A stretch of DNA of 64,000 nucleotides. It comes from CAYQDB01 sp964416195. Lineage in GTDB: Bacteria > Zixibacteria > MSB-5A5 > GN15 > FEB-12. The notes under the pieces are model-generated. The model was given only the letters and a program-made list of their open reading frames with translations, ran no database searches and was not told where the DNA came from. The stretch lies in assembly GCA_964416195.1 (NCBI GenBank), contig CAYQDB010000002.1:124001-188000 (forward strand), given 5' to 3'. Shown piece by piece: positions 1-8,769 of the stretch. The translations under genes were made by a program, and so were the position numbers. Positions within the stretch are counted from its first letter, which is position 1. Each line of letters opens with the position of its first letter.

Positions 1-505
1 CACCGGCAGGTGGTATGGTTTGGTCGTTTTGTTCGCCATTTCGCATGAACAATCGTTCCGCTACTTCTTCGTAGCTTCTGGAAAACTGCTCCAGATAGTA
101 ATCGAAGCGATCGGGATTCCAGATTTCCACCCAGCGGTTGACGCCAATCACGAGTAGTTCCTTTTTTAACCCTGCCTCTGAGATAAGATGGGAAGGGATA
201 AGTATCCGGCCGTTTCGATCGGGTGACACTGCGCCTGCCGATGAATAAAACCGGCGGCTGAAATATCGGTAATCTCTTTGGGTAAAAGGGAGAGAGGCAA
301 GACGTTCTTGTATCTCTTGCCATTCAGGTTGGGGGTAAAGAGTCAGGCAACCTTCCAAGCCCTTTGTCAATATCAGGCCACCATCCAACAGGCGCTTCTT
401 CCCGGGACCGAGGACACTACGCAACTTGGCAGGCAAGGGGAATCGCCCTTTGTTGTCCATCGTAGTGTTATATTTTCCATAGAAGCCGGACAATTGGTTC
501 TCCAC
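1..505 (-). CDS. mraZ: Transcriptional regulator MraZ (partial, runs off left edge)
   Basis: DNA-binding regulator normally found first in the division and cell wall (dcw) cluster, which would lie to the left of this window. The translation shows the two SpoVT/AbrB-like halves typical of MraZ: an N-terminal DNKGRFPLPAKLR motif and a second DRNGRILIP motif about 75 residues later. The start chosen is GTG at 505, because an in-frame stop lies two codons upstream and an AGGAGG sits at 518-523, 12 bases away. About 168 codons are visible, already slightly longer than the usual 145-155 residues, so the stop is probably just outside the window. Family assignment is firm; which targets it regulates cannot be seen. 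Confidence 0.93.
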   Translation of the reverse strand, partial: MENQLSGFYGKYNTTMDNKGRFPLPAKLRSVLGPGKKRLLDGGLILTKGLEGCLTLYPQPEWQEIQERLASLPFTQRDYRYFSRRFYSSAGAVSPDRNGRILIPSHLISEAGLKKELLVIGVNRWVEIWNPDRFDYYLEQFSRSYEEVAERLFMRNGEQNDQTIPPAG

Positions 506-907
506 AATTTACCACTGCCTCCTACTCTAAACCATTAGTAGCATATTCTCGCCACCTTAGTCAAGTCTTTTTTTGCATTTACCATGCGATAAATACAGCC
601 TGTAACCTTTTTTCTTTCAAGCAGTAGCATATATCGTAAATGTAACCTCTTCTGTGCTAAGAGACTCACCGAGACATTTTTCTTTCGCCTGATGATTTGT
701 CCTATCACACCTCCTACATATAGTTGGAATTTTCCCCCCAAATCGTAGGCCGTCCAGAGCGTCGATCTTGTGTTGTACTTTAAGTATTCGCTGTAACCGA
801 TGTATACTTCTTGTGTTGCGCCCCTGCCTTCCATGAGATATCCCCGCCCAGGCAAGGCCGTCAAGTTGCATTCTAATAACCGGATTCAGAGTGAAACAGA
901 GGGTAGT
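506..907. other. Intergenic region between divergent mraZ and C25 protease gene
   Basis: About 400 bases with no convincing gene. It must hold the promoters of the two divergent neighbours. Short open frames on the minus strand here are Lys/Arg-rich and show no domain, although one has an AGGAGG at 710-715; I treat them as chance. Confidence 0.5.
535..564 (-). promoter_or_regulatory. Candidate promoter of mraZ
   Basis: On the minus strand TTGACT (559-564) is followed after 18 bases by TACTAA (535-540), 30 bases before the mraZ start. The -35 is good and the -10 is weak, so this is only a candidate. I did not find the usual run of TGGGN direct repeats that MraZ binds. Confidence 0.3.
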
Positions 908-3226
908 GTGAAGATAGTTTTCGCTGTATATGCGTTGATTTTGGTGCTCACGGCCGGTGCTGCGGCGTCTGGGCCTGCAACCTTAGAATTCGACCAGTCA
1001 CTGCTGCGTGTCTCGCCAGCAAGACTTGAGGTTGGCTATCCCGGCTATGAGCCGGTAGCGGTGGGAAGGCGGGCGCTCATTTGCTGTAAGACGTTCTATG
1101 TTGAACTGTTGGCCGGGGAACATGCGGACGCAATCAGTTTCGTAGCCTCAGAACGACAATCGATTGATATGTCGCTCTCTGAGGCTTCCCTTGAAGACAT
1201 ACCTACGTCGGATCCCGAGCTTTATGACAAGATCGGGAAGTCATTTTCAAGGCATAACAGAATTGGAATGGAAGCGGTCTATGGCAACGAGGAGGTAATT
1301 GTCCATGGCAAACGCTACCTGAAGCTGACAGTTTTTCCGGTCACCGCGGACAGCCTCGGTCATGCATTTTTTAATCGGTCCATCAAGATATCGGTCGGAT
1401 CACGACTTGTCCGCCGGGAGCAGTTGCTCTCTTATCGGGATGTCTTTACCGGAAATCGTAATAGTAGGGACCGTCTTGATCTTATGGGTGCTTCTGATGG
1501 GATTGATTATGTGATCATCACTTCGCTTGAGTTGGCTGTGCCCTGTCGGGAGTTGGCCAGGTACAAGACCTCAACCGGATACAGGACAGCCGTCGTGTTT
1601 GTTGACGATATTCTTGCGGCTTGTTCCGGTCGCGACGATGCCGAGAAGCTGCGTGAGTACCTGAAGCAATTCTCTGCTGGCGGCGGCCGATATGTCTTGT
1701 TGGCCGGTGACGAAACGGTGTTACCGATAAGATACGCATATTACTACGCGACCAACGTGATTCCCTCGCTGGAGTCACAGGAGATTTGTGATCTGTACTT
1801 CGCCGATCTCTCCGGTGAATGGGATATCGACAGTGACGGCGTTTGGGGCGAACCGTATGATGATGCCGCTGATCTTACGCCCGAGTTGTTTGTTGGTCGC
1901 CTGTCTTTCAACAGCGTTGAGCAGCTTGCCAATTACGTGGACAAGTTGATTGCCTATGAAACGTCTCCTGGCGGCAGTGAGCGGTCATACTTGGGTCGAG
2001 CCTTTTTCTTTTCCTCGGATCAGATGCGGGACTATAGCGGTGGCGGGCAGCATGGTCGGATCGTCGCTGCCTATCCGGACTATTTCTCCATTGATACAGT
2101 TGAAGGCGTCGAGGCGGCTTCGGGCGATGATCCGACTCCGTATAACAAGCGCGCCGACGATTTGATCGAGACTCTTTCGGACGGGTGGGGAATCATCAAC
2201 ATAATCGCCCATGGTTGTAATGACGTCTTTGCTGTCCGCACCTCCGGTTACAACGACTGGCCCAAATCATGTTTTATGAGTCAGGTGGAGGGCTCTGGCA
2301 ACGGAGATTGTCGTTCTCTATTACAGAATGGTAGAGCTTCGTTCTATTATTCGCTTGCCTGTAGCAATGGGGCTTTTGACAAAGACCAGCCTCCTTTCAA
2401 TCAGACCAAGCCAAACCTTGTGCAGACTCTTCTCGGCCTGCCTAATGCCGGAGCGGTTGGGTTTGTGGCGTACTCCCGCTGGGGCTGGGTCAGTTCTAGC
2501 CATTTGCTGCAGAAGGCGTTTTTCGACTCCTTGTTTGCCTATCCGGATCGTCCTGCAGTCACCGCCATGTACGCTTCCAAGCAAGCCTATTATTACTACC
2601 GCGATCTCGTGTACGGACAAAACTTCTTCGGCGATCCCACTCTGAGAGTCTACACGGAGGTACCTGGGAGTCTATCGGTGACAGTCGCCTATGATGGCGG
2701 TGCTTTGAATATGTTCGTTACTGCCGATGAGAGCCCTGTTGAAAGCTGTCTCGTTGTTCTCAGCACGGGGGGGCATTTGGTGTCACAAGCTCTTACTGAT
2801 GACTACGGTTTGGTCTTGTTCAGTGATGATTTCGTTGTAGACAGCGTTTGCACCGTCTCGGCTGTGAAAGCGGGTTTCATGATTAACCGGAATGATTATG
2901 TTCCGACTGTTACCAGTGATATCGGTGAGGATGAGGTTGGATTGCCGTACTCGTTTTCACTGGCGCAGAACTATCCCAATCCCTTCAACCCTACAACGAC
3001 CATTGCTTTCGATCTCGGCGAGTACTCTCATGTGAAGCTCTCCGTCTACAACGTCCTCGGGCAGCTTGTTAAGACGCTAAAGAACGAGCCTCTTCCGGCA
3101 GGCACTTATACGGTGCAATGGGATGGAAAGAATGATAACGGCAGGGCTGTCGCCGGCGGCATTTACTTCTATCGTTTGCAGACCGGGCAGTTCACGGCCG
3201 TGAAGAAGATGACACTGCTGAAATAG
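908..3226 (+). CDS. Secreted C25 (gingipain-like) cysteine peptidase with FlgD-type C-terminal tag
   Basis: 772-residue secreted protease. GTG at 908 is chosen because it places a signal peptide (KIVFAVYALILVLTAGAAAS) at the N-terminus with AGAGGG just upstream; the open frame itself extends further left without a signal. The Peptidase_C25 domain is recognised by the catalytic His in IINIIAHG (about residue 435) and the catalytic Cys in YSLACSNGAFD (about residue 485), the gingipain dyad arrangement. After a beta-rich linker the last 90 residues form a FlgD Ig-like / T9SS type A-like tag beginning NYPNPFNPTTTI and ending in a Lys-rich KKMTLLK. Known members are exported by the type IX system and anchored or released; export here is inferred, as no por genes are in the window. 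Transcribed alone, convergent with the glycosyltransferase to the right. Confidence 0.9.
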   Translation: MKIVFAVYALILVLTAGAAASGPATLEFDQSLLRVSPARLEVGYPGYEPVAVGRRALICCKTFYVELLAGEHADAISFVASERQSIDMSLSEASLEDIPTSDPELYDKIGKSFSRHNRIGMEAVYGNEEVIVHGKRYLKLTVFPVTADSLGHAFFNRSIKISVGSRLVRREQLLSYRDVFTGNRNSRDRLDLMGASDGIDYVIITSLELAVPCRELARYKTSTGYRTAVVFVDDILAACSGRDDAEKLREYLKQFSAGGGRYVLLAGDETVLPIRYAYYYATNVIPSLESQEICDLYFADLSGEWDIDSDGVWGEPYDDAADLTPELFVGRLSFNSVEQLANYVDKLIAYETSPGGSERSYLGRAFFFSSDQMRDYSGGGQHGRIVAAYPDYFSIDTVEGVEAASGDDPTPYNKRADDLIETLSDGWGIINIIAHGCNDVFAVRTSGYNDWPKSCFMSQVEGSGNGDCRSLLQNGRASFYYSLACSNGAFDKDQPPFNQTKPNLVQTLLGLPNAGAVGFVAYSRWGWVSSSHLLQKAFFDSLFAYPDRPAVTAMYASKQAYYYYRDLVYGQNFFGDPTLRVYTEVPGSLSVTVAYDGGALNMFVTADESPVESCLVVLSTGGHLVSQALTDDYGLVLFSDDFVVDSVCTVSAVKAGFMINRNDYVPTVTSDIGEDEVGLPYSFSLAQNYPNPFNPTTTIAFDLGEYSHVKLSVYNVLGQLVKTLKNEPLPAGTYTVQWDGKNDNGRAVAGGIYFYRLQTGQFTAVKKMTLLK

Positions 3227-3261
3227 AAATCACGCTATGCTGTGTTCGAGTTAATGTGGGG

Positions 3262-3321
3262 CAGGAGTCCTTGACTCCTGTCCGCCTTCGGCGGATGGCA
3301 GGTCTCGGGGAGAGACCTGCC
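3262..3321. repeat. Triple-hairpin intergenic element, probable bidirectional terminator
   Basis: Three consecutive perfect hairpins: CAGGAGTC/GACTCCTG (3262-3269, 3273-3280), TCCGCC/GGCGGA (3281-3286, 3290-3295) and GGCAGGTCTC/GAGACCTGCC (3297-3306, 3312-3321). It fills the gap between the convergent protease and glycosyltransferase genes. The modular layout resembles the element at 14231-14338, suggesting a dispersed genome repeat. Confidence 0.7.
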
Positions 3322-4563
3322 CTACAGTTGATCAAAGAGGTGGGCGAAATTCTTGGCGAGGTTGTCTGATGAGAATTGTCTTGCAAACTCTGGTAGAGGG
3401 ATGATGTTGAGAGTGTTCGTTTCAAATAGCCTGATCTGTCCAGACAAATAGTCGACCGCGGTGGAGATATTATTATCAGAAAAGCAAAAGCCATGGCCGG
3501 TTCGTTTGATCAATTTCTCGACTTCGCTATCTGGTGGTACCGCGGCCAGTATCGGCCGACCCGAGGCGAAAAGAGTATATATCCGTCCCGGTATTACACC
3601 CTTCTCTTCCGGCGATGGCAGCCCAAGGTAAAACAGCGAGGCTTGTGATAAGATTTTTATAGTATCAACTCTTTTTTGAAATAGGTGAAGATCGCATTGG
3701 CCTTTGAGACCATACTTCTCAAGTTGGGGTTGCAACCATTCGATATTGACACGTCCCACCTGCAGCAGCTTGATTTTATCAAATAGGAACGGTGCTTTCT
3801 CTCGAACTGCTGCAACTACTTTGAGCAGTGGTTCAATCGGACAAATGTCATCCAGTGTTCCCGGCACACCGATCACGAATCGTTCGCTCTGTTGGGGAGT
3901 TTTCCACCGCGCTGCAAAATCGCTGTAAAAGCCGTTGTGAATGACCTCATCAGCTTCGACGTAGCTGGCAATAGAACCATTCAGTGCCGTTATGGCTGTC
4001 GCCTGCTGCCTTATGCTTTTCAGCAAGTTCAACGCTCTTTCAGTCTGTCTTTGGTACCTGAATACCTGTTCCGGTTTGTGAACCTCCCAGAAATTCCTGA
4101 AGTCCGCGACCCACGGGATATTTAGTTCGGTGGACAACTGTTTGGCCACCAGGTGGCTCGAAATTGGAGGTGATGTGGAAATAACGACATCATAACGATT
4201 GTTGGAGGAGAGCACCCTTCCCATTCGGATAGCCGGTTTCACCCACCCGACCTTGGAATCGGGAAAGAACCTGCCGGATATTTTCCTGTGGCGGTGAATA
4301 GAGACATCACTCACCTTTCTGATACCCAGCAGGTGCAGCAGCCTCTGTGGGTCATGAGATCCGGCGCGATAGATGTGGCTAGTATCCAAACCATCCAGCA
4401 GCTCCGGTTCGTAGACTCGATAAGCAACTGGTTTAACGGTGAGCACGTGACATTCCCAGCCGAATGCCGGGAGGTGTTTGTACAGGGCCAGCGGCCGTCC
4501 AACTCCCGCTCCCCCGAGAGGCGGAAAATAGTAACAGATGAGCAGAGCCTTGCGGTTTTTCAA
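3322..4563 (-). CDS. Glycosyltransferase, GT-B fold (GT4-like)
   Basis: 413 residues. Begins with a Rossmann-type segment and a Gly-rich loop, CYYFPPLGGAGVGRPLALYK, typical of GT4-like nucleotide-sugar glycosyltransferases of surface polysaccharide pathways. The C-terminal half carries the donor-binding region with FASGRPILAAVPPDSE, where the conserved Glu would contact the nucleotide sugar. TTG at 4563 is the start; it overlaps the stop of the upstream glycosyltransferase (TTGA) and has an AGGGAAG-type ribosome site. Last gene of the run that begins at purM. Donor and acceptor cannot be read from sequence; together with the next two genes it probably modifies a secreted glycan or glycoprotein. 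Confidence 0.82.
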   Translation of the reverse strand: MKNRKALLICYYFPPLGGAGVGRPLALYKHLPAFGWECHVLTVKPVAYRVYEPELLDGLDTSHIYRAGSHDPQRLLHLLGIRKVSDVSIHRHRKISGRFFPDSKVGWVKPAIRMGRVLSSNNRYDVVISTSPPISSHLVAKQLSTELNIPWVADFRNFWEVHKPEQVFRYQRQTERALNLLKSIRQQATAITALNGSIASYVEADEVIHNGFYSDFAARWKTPQQSERFVIGVPGTLDDICPIEPLLKVVAAVREKAPFLFDKIKLLQVGRVNIEWLQPQLEKYGLKGQCDLHLFQKRVDTIKILSQASLFYLGLPSPEEKGVIPGRIYTLFASGRPILAAVPPDSEVEKLIKRTGHGFCFSDNNISTAVDYLSGQIRLFETNTLNIIPLPEFARQFSSDNLAKNFAHLFDQL

Positions 4564-5636
4564 TGGCGCTTCCCTCCCGCCAGGTGTTTCATGATAGCGA
4601 GCTGCTCGGCTATGTTCTCTTCGAAAACCGCTTTTTCTCTTACCCGCTCCAAGTTCCTTTGGCGCATCCGCTCGTGTGGGTCCTGCTTCTCAAGCAGCCT
4701 CATGATCACGGTTTTCAGAGCTTCGGCATCATGCTGTCTGAAAAGATAGCCGCTGTGGGGAGTCAACCATTCTCTCACTCCCGGTATGTCCGCAGCAATA
4801 GGCAAAAGGCCAAGCGCCATCGCCTCAATTAATGAGGCCGGTGATGAATCTGTGGTCGAGGCAGAGAGATAGACATCATGCTCGGCCATGAAGGGCAGGA
4901 ATTCGGCCCGCGGCATTTTGTCGTAGAAGCTCACTCCCCTGTCTGTGACGGCCTGAGTTTGTCGGCGAAAACTTTCGGCAAGGCTGCCAAAGTTGGTGAA
5001 GGTTATCTCTATCTTGTCTTCGCGTAGAAGGGATGCCAGAGACTGAACAATAAACAGGTTGTTATATAATTTTTCCTGGGTGCGGGGGACTATAATTCTT
5101 AGCGGATTCTGGAAGTTGTAGCTTTGTTTGTGATAGGAAAGGTACCTTTTTTCAATCCCCCAGGGGATAACTCTTTTCGCCGATAGAGGCGAAAGCTCCT
5201 CTGCCGCCGAGACGAGATATTGAGAATCGCCTATGACATAATCGGCGGCCTTCAGCGCTAGGACGGGCTTCACTTTGTGAAGAAATGACTTATGGGGAGC
5301 CAGTAGGATATCGCCACCCTTCAGATTCAGTACTACCGGCACTCTCTTGCTGATATTGGCCAGGGCTGCTGAAAAGCCATAGCCGCTGGCATGATGCGGA
5401 TTGATAATATCAGGTCGAAAGCGATCTATGAGCCGACGGATTTCCACCGCCGCCATCAAATAATGAAAGAAACGATGCGGCCCTCTGCATTTAAGATGGA
5501 AGTGGTGTAGGTGTCCACGTTCAAGAGAGGCTACCAGTACGTGGCATCCCTGCCGGCGCAGTTCGGCGAGGAAGCGCTCCGTATGGAACGAATCGCTGTT
5601 GGCCAACAGGAGAATTTTCAGTTTCCGCGTATTCAC
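4560..5636 (-). CDS. Glycosyltransferase family 4 protein
   Basis: 358 residues, GT-B fold. The N-terminus reads KLKILLLANSDSFHTERFL, the usual first beta-strand with an acceptor loop. The C-terminal donor site has SLIEAMALGLLPIAADIPGV, matching the GT4 pattern where the Glu pair binds the nucleotide diphosphate. GTG start at 5636 overlaps the stop of the preceding gene (GTGA). Translationally coupled to both neighbours, so the three proteins very likely act in the same pathway. Substrate unknown. Confidence 0.88.
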   Translation of the reverse strand: MNTRKLKILLLANSDSFHTERFLAELRRQGCHVLVASLERGHLHHFHLKCRGPHRFFHYLMAAVEIRRLIDRFRPDIINPHHASGYGFSAALANISKRVPVVLNLKGGDILLAPHKSFLHKVKPVLALKAADYVIGDSQYLVSAAEELSPLSAKRVIPWGIEKRYLSYHKQSYNFQNPLRIIVPRTQEKLYNNLFIVQSLASLLREDKIEITFTNFGSLAESFRRQTQAVTDRGVSFYDKMPRAEFLPFMAEHDVYLSASTTDSSPASLIEAMALGLLPIAADIPGVREWLTPHSGYLFRQHDAEALKTVIMRLLEKQDPHERMRQRNLERVREKAVFEENIAEQLAIMKHLAGGKRH

Positions 5637-6559
5637 AGAAACCTTCCTAAGCCTCTTTTCATCACATAGCAGTTATAACTGTATAGCTTTCCACCCCACT
5701 TTTTTTTGTAGAATACTATCCCCGGCGCATTCTCAGGGGAGGCACCAAAGTTAAGCCATTTCACTCCCTCTCGAGCCAATCTTTTCGCAGTTACAAAAGG
5801 AACATATTGATTCGGTTTTAGGAACGTAAGAGTCTTCTCGAAATACATCTGCCAGAAAAGCAAGTTATCATGCTCGACGAGAAAGATATGGGACGAAACT
5901 GCTTGGCCATTGTGTTCACTCCAGACCCACTGCACCCTTTTGTCTTCTTCCGCCAACGCGGCCAGGTCCTTGAAAAACCCAGTCGAAAACAAACATTTGC
6001 ATCCGATCCGTTTCTCGGATACCTTCACCAGCCTAAGGAATTGAGAGTAATGCCTGTCCAAATTAAACTTCTCGATATGAATACCCTCTCGCACGGCCTT
6101 GCGAATCTCTTGCCGAATGTTTCTTTCAGGCGGTTGCCAGTCTGGGTTTGAGACATCCACCAATGTTGTGGTGCGCGTTTGGATGTTGAACCTCGAATCA
6201 GTCGGCAAGGATTTGTAGAAATCATAGACAAACAGTTTGACATAGCGCTGAGAAGCCAGCGCACCAAGCGTCATCAGTGCGATCCGTTCTCTATCGACAG
6301 CAGTATCGGGATTAAAAAATAGACGGGCGTAGCATCCAGCGGGCATGGCATAAAACCTTTTGAATGGCCTGATCCCAAACTCAACACCTGGAAGTACAGC
6401 AAGTATCCGATCGCCATGTTCTACCAGCCAATAGACCGGTTTGCCTCCGAGAGTGCGCCAGAGATTGGCGAATCCCGGCGAGCCAAAAAAAGAGTCCCCG
6501 ATTAAGGGAGCGATGTCACCCCATGAAATACGTGCGAAGGGGTAGCGAACAACTCTCAT
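5633..6559 (-). CDS. GNAT / FemAB-like acyltransferase
   Basis: 308 residues. The pattern of two linked GNAT-like halves, with FGSPGFANLWRTLGGKPVYW near the start and WLNFGASPENAPGI followed by YKKKWGG near the end, is that of FemAB/BioF2-like acyltransferases, which add amino acids or acyl groups to peptidoglycan or to sugars in polysaccharide loci. ATG at 6559 is chosen because it overlaps the upstream stop (ATGA); a TTG three codons earlier is possible. The position between a secreted protein and two glycosyltransferases favours a role in decorating a surface glycan. The specific substrate is not deducible. Confidence 0.72.
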   Translation of the reverse strand: MRVVRYPFARISWGDIAPLIGDSFFGSPGFANLWRTLGGKPVYWLVEHGDRILAVLPGVEFGIRPFKRFYAMPAGCYARLFFNPDTAVDRERIALMTLGALASQRYVKLFVYDFYKSLPTDSRFNIQTRTTTLVDVSNPDWQPPERNIRQEIRKAVREGIHIEKFNLDRHYSQFLRLVKVSEKRIGCKCLFSTGFFKDLAALAEEDKRVQWVWSEHNGQAVSSHIFLVEHDNLLFWQMYFEKTLTFLKPNQYVPFVTAKRLAREGVKWLNFGASPENAPGIVFYKKKWGGKLYSYNCYVMKRGLGRFL

Positions 6560-8769
6560 TCTTTGCAAATCACCAGCACTTTCCCTCTCCCAACGTTGCC
6601 CTCTTTATCGGTGAGGATGTATATGTAGACTCCAGAAGCAACTTTTCCTCCCTTCTGGTTGCGTCCGTCCCAGGCGGTATTGATAGAGAGCTCGTTGACC
6701 AACTCCCCGGCAATAGTGAAAAGGCGGACAGAGCCGGTCTTGGCAAAATTGAAGTTGAGTCGGTCGCTGTCTGACCGGATGACGAAGGGATTCGGGTAGG
6801 CAACCACATCAGCGATCTGGGAAGTTAGGCAACTGATCCCTGATCGCAAAATTGAGATTCCGGAAGAGGTGGCCACATACAAATCAGCGGTGAGCGGGTC
6901 TACTGTCAGGCCATTAATCTCATCGGAAACAAGTCCGCTGTTGCGCGTGGTGTACACCGTAGAAGCACCTGAGGCGCCATTGACCCAGCCAATGCCGTTT
7001 CTTGAGCCAATCCACAGGTTGCCTCGACCGTCAAACTCCAGAGCACTGATATCCGGGCCGATTCCCTCTGGTGGTATGACCTCCGCGAACCGATCAAGGT
7101 CCCAGCGGGCAATCCCAAAGTTCGTGCCCACCCACAGATTGCCGTCGGGAGAGAACCTGACTACCCTTATAACGTTGGAGTTGAGACCGGACTCGGTCGT
7201 ATACTGGTAGCAGCAACCACTACCGCGATTGAATGGGTTGTCCCCCAGGTGGCACACGAAAACACCCGCCGACATAGTTCCGACCGCCAGCCGGCCGTTA
7301 TAGCAGTCCACGGAGGTAACATATTCGTTGGAGATGCTGTCAGGTGGGCCGAGTGAGTCCCATCCGAATGGACTGTCAAGGTTGTTGAGGTCGCCGATAG
7401 CAATCGGATAACCATTCACAGCACGGTAACAGGCGGCAAAAACGTATCTCCCGTTGGTTGCCACCCCGGGCACCACGACATAACCAGGATCGGTGTCAAT
7501 ACCCCTCAGAGAGGAATTGGTTTCATCATAGTTGACTACGGTGTCGTCCCTGATACCCCAGATACCACTGCCGTGAGTGGCCACCCAGGCCCAACCGGAC
7601 GAATCGAGAGTTAGCTCCGTTGTAGCGGAACGGATATTGCGTATCGTCCAGGTCTCACCATCGTCATTGTATTGAGCCGCTTTCCGGTCCGTAAATCCGG
7701 CCGTGACTAACCCGTCCCTGTCGACTACAATGCCCGACACGTTGTTTCCCGGTGGACCGGTGTACACATATTCGACGAACTGTCCTGACGATTCCTGATC
7801 ATGGTAGATTCCGTCACCGGTGAAACCGACCCAGCGGAATGTTCCACTGTTGGCACCGGTAGCGGGAGAAGACGGCAAGCCGTTAGTCGGGAGAGAGCTG
7901 AAAGTCGCATCCTTAACTACTCCCATACCCCAGCGGTAATAGAAAAAGAGGGAGTCGTTTTCGATTTTGAGGTCAGTAAACGCGGCATTTACCCCAATCG
8001 GCATCATAGTGAAAGAGGTGTCGCTTGGCGACCGATCGAGGCGGAACATCCCTTTCGCGCTCGCAATGTACAGGGCATTTTCGAACAGAACGACCCTGCG
8101 TATATCCTCAGTGCCCAATTCAGGGTGGTTATCGAGACCAAATACGGTCCAGGCAGCCGGCGACTTCAACAAGGCTGGATCGGCCTTCTCTGCAACTGCC
8201 AGGCCGGAGGAAGTCGCGATCCAGATTGTATCACCGACCAGTAGGATATCCTTCACGACCGGGTTGGGATTAAGGTTGCCGAACTGACCGTAACTGTCCT
8301 GGATCTGGCCACTATCGATTGTTTTTGAGAACAGAACCAGGCCGATACCAGCACCGACCCAGAGATTATCCCCATCGTCTACCACGCAATTCAGTGCGAG
8401 CAGACTGTTGTCCTTCTCAAAAAGGAACTGCTTAGGCTGTTCTTCGCTGAATTTTATGAGCCTGCCATAGCAGGCGACCCATTTTTGCCCCTCAGCATCT
8501 TCAATGATGTCGGTGATGTCGGCTGTCCCCAGACCATCGAGGTTGTCAAATGCTCTGCCTGGATCGTCAACGTCAGTTATAGATAGAAGCCCTCCGGAGG
8601 TAGCCACCCATAGCGTGTCATGGATGAGATACATGCGCCTCACATTCTTGAAGGAGGTGACGGTCTGCCACTCGGCCTGGACCGCTGCAGCAAGACAAGT
8701 CAAAGTTATCAGTGATGCTGCGACGAGGAGGGTGCAGCATGTGAAGCCAGGGCTTTTTTGCCGATCCAT
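6556..8769 (-). CDS. Secreted beta-propeller (two-component-regulator type) protein with FlgD-type tag
   Basis: 737 residues. ATG at 8769 begins a signal peptide (hydrophobic LLVAASLITLTCLAAA); an upstream start would lie inside lnt without a signal. The body consists of repeated blades with motifs such as DTLWVATSGGLLSI, NLWVGAGIGLVLF and GNLWVGTNFGIARW, the two-component regulator propeller repeat. The C-terminus is a T9SS type A-like tag starting VAYPNPFVIRSDSD and ending GRGKVLVICKE. The extracellular propeller probably binds a ligand or acts as a scaffold, but no enzyme domain is attached. It overlaps the end of lnt by 61 bases and the acyltransferase by 4, so it is co-transcribed with them. 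Confidence 0.85.
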   Translation of the reverse strand: MDRQKSPGFTCCTLLVAASLITLTCLAAAVQAEWQTVTSFKNVRRMYLIHDTLWVATSGGLLSITDVDDPGRAFDNLDGLGTADITDIIEDAEGQKWVACYGRLIKFSEEQPKQFLFEKDNSLLALNCVVDDGDNLWVGAGIGLVLFSKTIDSGQIQDSYGQFGNLNPNPVVKDILLVGDTIWIATSSGLAVAEKADPALLKSPAAWTVFGLDNHPELGTEDIRRVVLFENALYIASAKGMFRLDRSPSDTSFTMMPIGVNAAFTDLKIENDSLFFYYRWGMGVVKDATFSSLPTNGLPSSPATGANSGTFRWVGFTGDGIYHDQESSGQFVEYVYTGPPGNNVSGIVVDRDGLVTAGFTDRKAAQYNDDGETWTIRNIRSATTELTLDSSGWAWVATHGSGIWGIRDDTVVNYDETNSSLRGIDTDPGYVVVPGVATNGRYVFAACYRAVNGYPIAIGDLNNLDSPFGWDSLGPPDSISNEYVTSVDCYNGRLAVGTMSAGVFVCHLGDNPFNRGSGCCYQYTTESGLNSNVIRVVRFSPDGNLWVGTNFGIARWDLDRFAEVIPPEGIGPDISALEFDGRGNLWIGSRNGIGWVNGASGASTVYTTRNSGLVSDEINGLTVDPLTADLYVATSSGISILRSGISCLTSQIADVVAYPNPFVIRSDSDRLNFNFAKTGSVRLFTIAGELVNELSINTAWDGRNQKGGKVASGVYIYILTDKEGNVGRGKVLVICKE

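Noticed and set aside
617..871. Small minus-strand genes between mraZ and the C25 protease
   Set aside because: Despite an AGGAGG at 710-715, the translations are Lys/Arg-rich with no motif, and overlapping frames are equally open.
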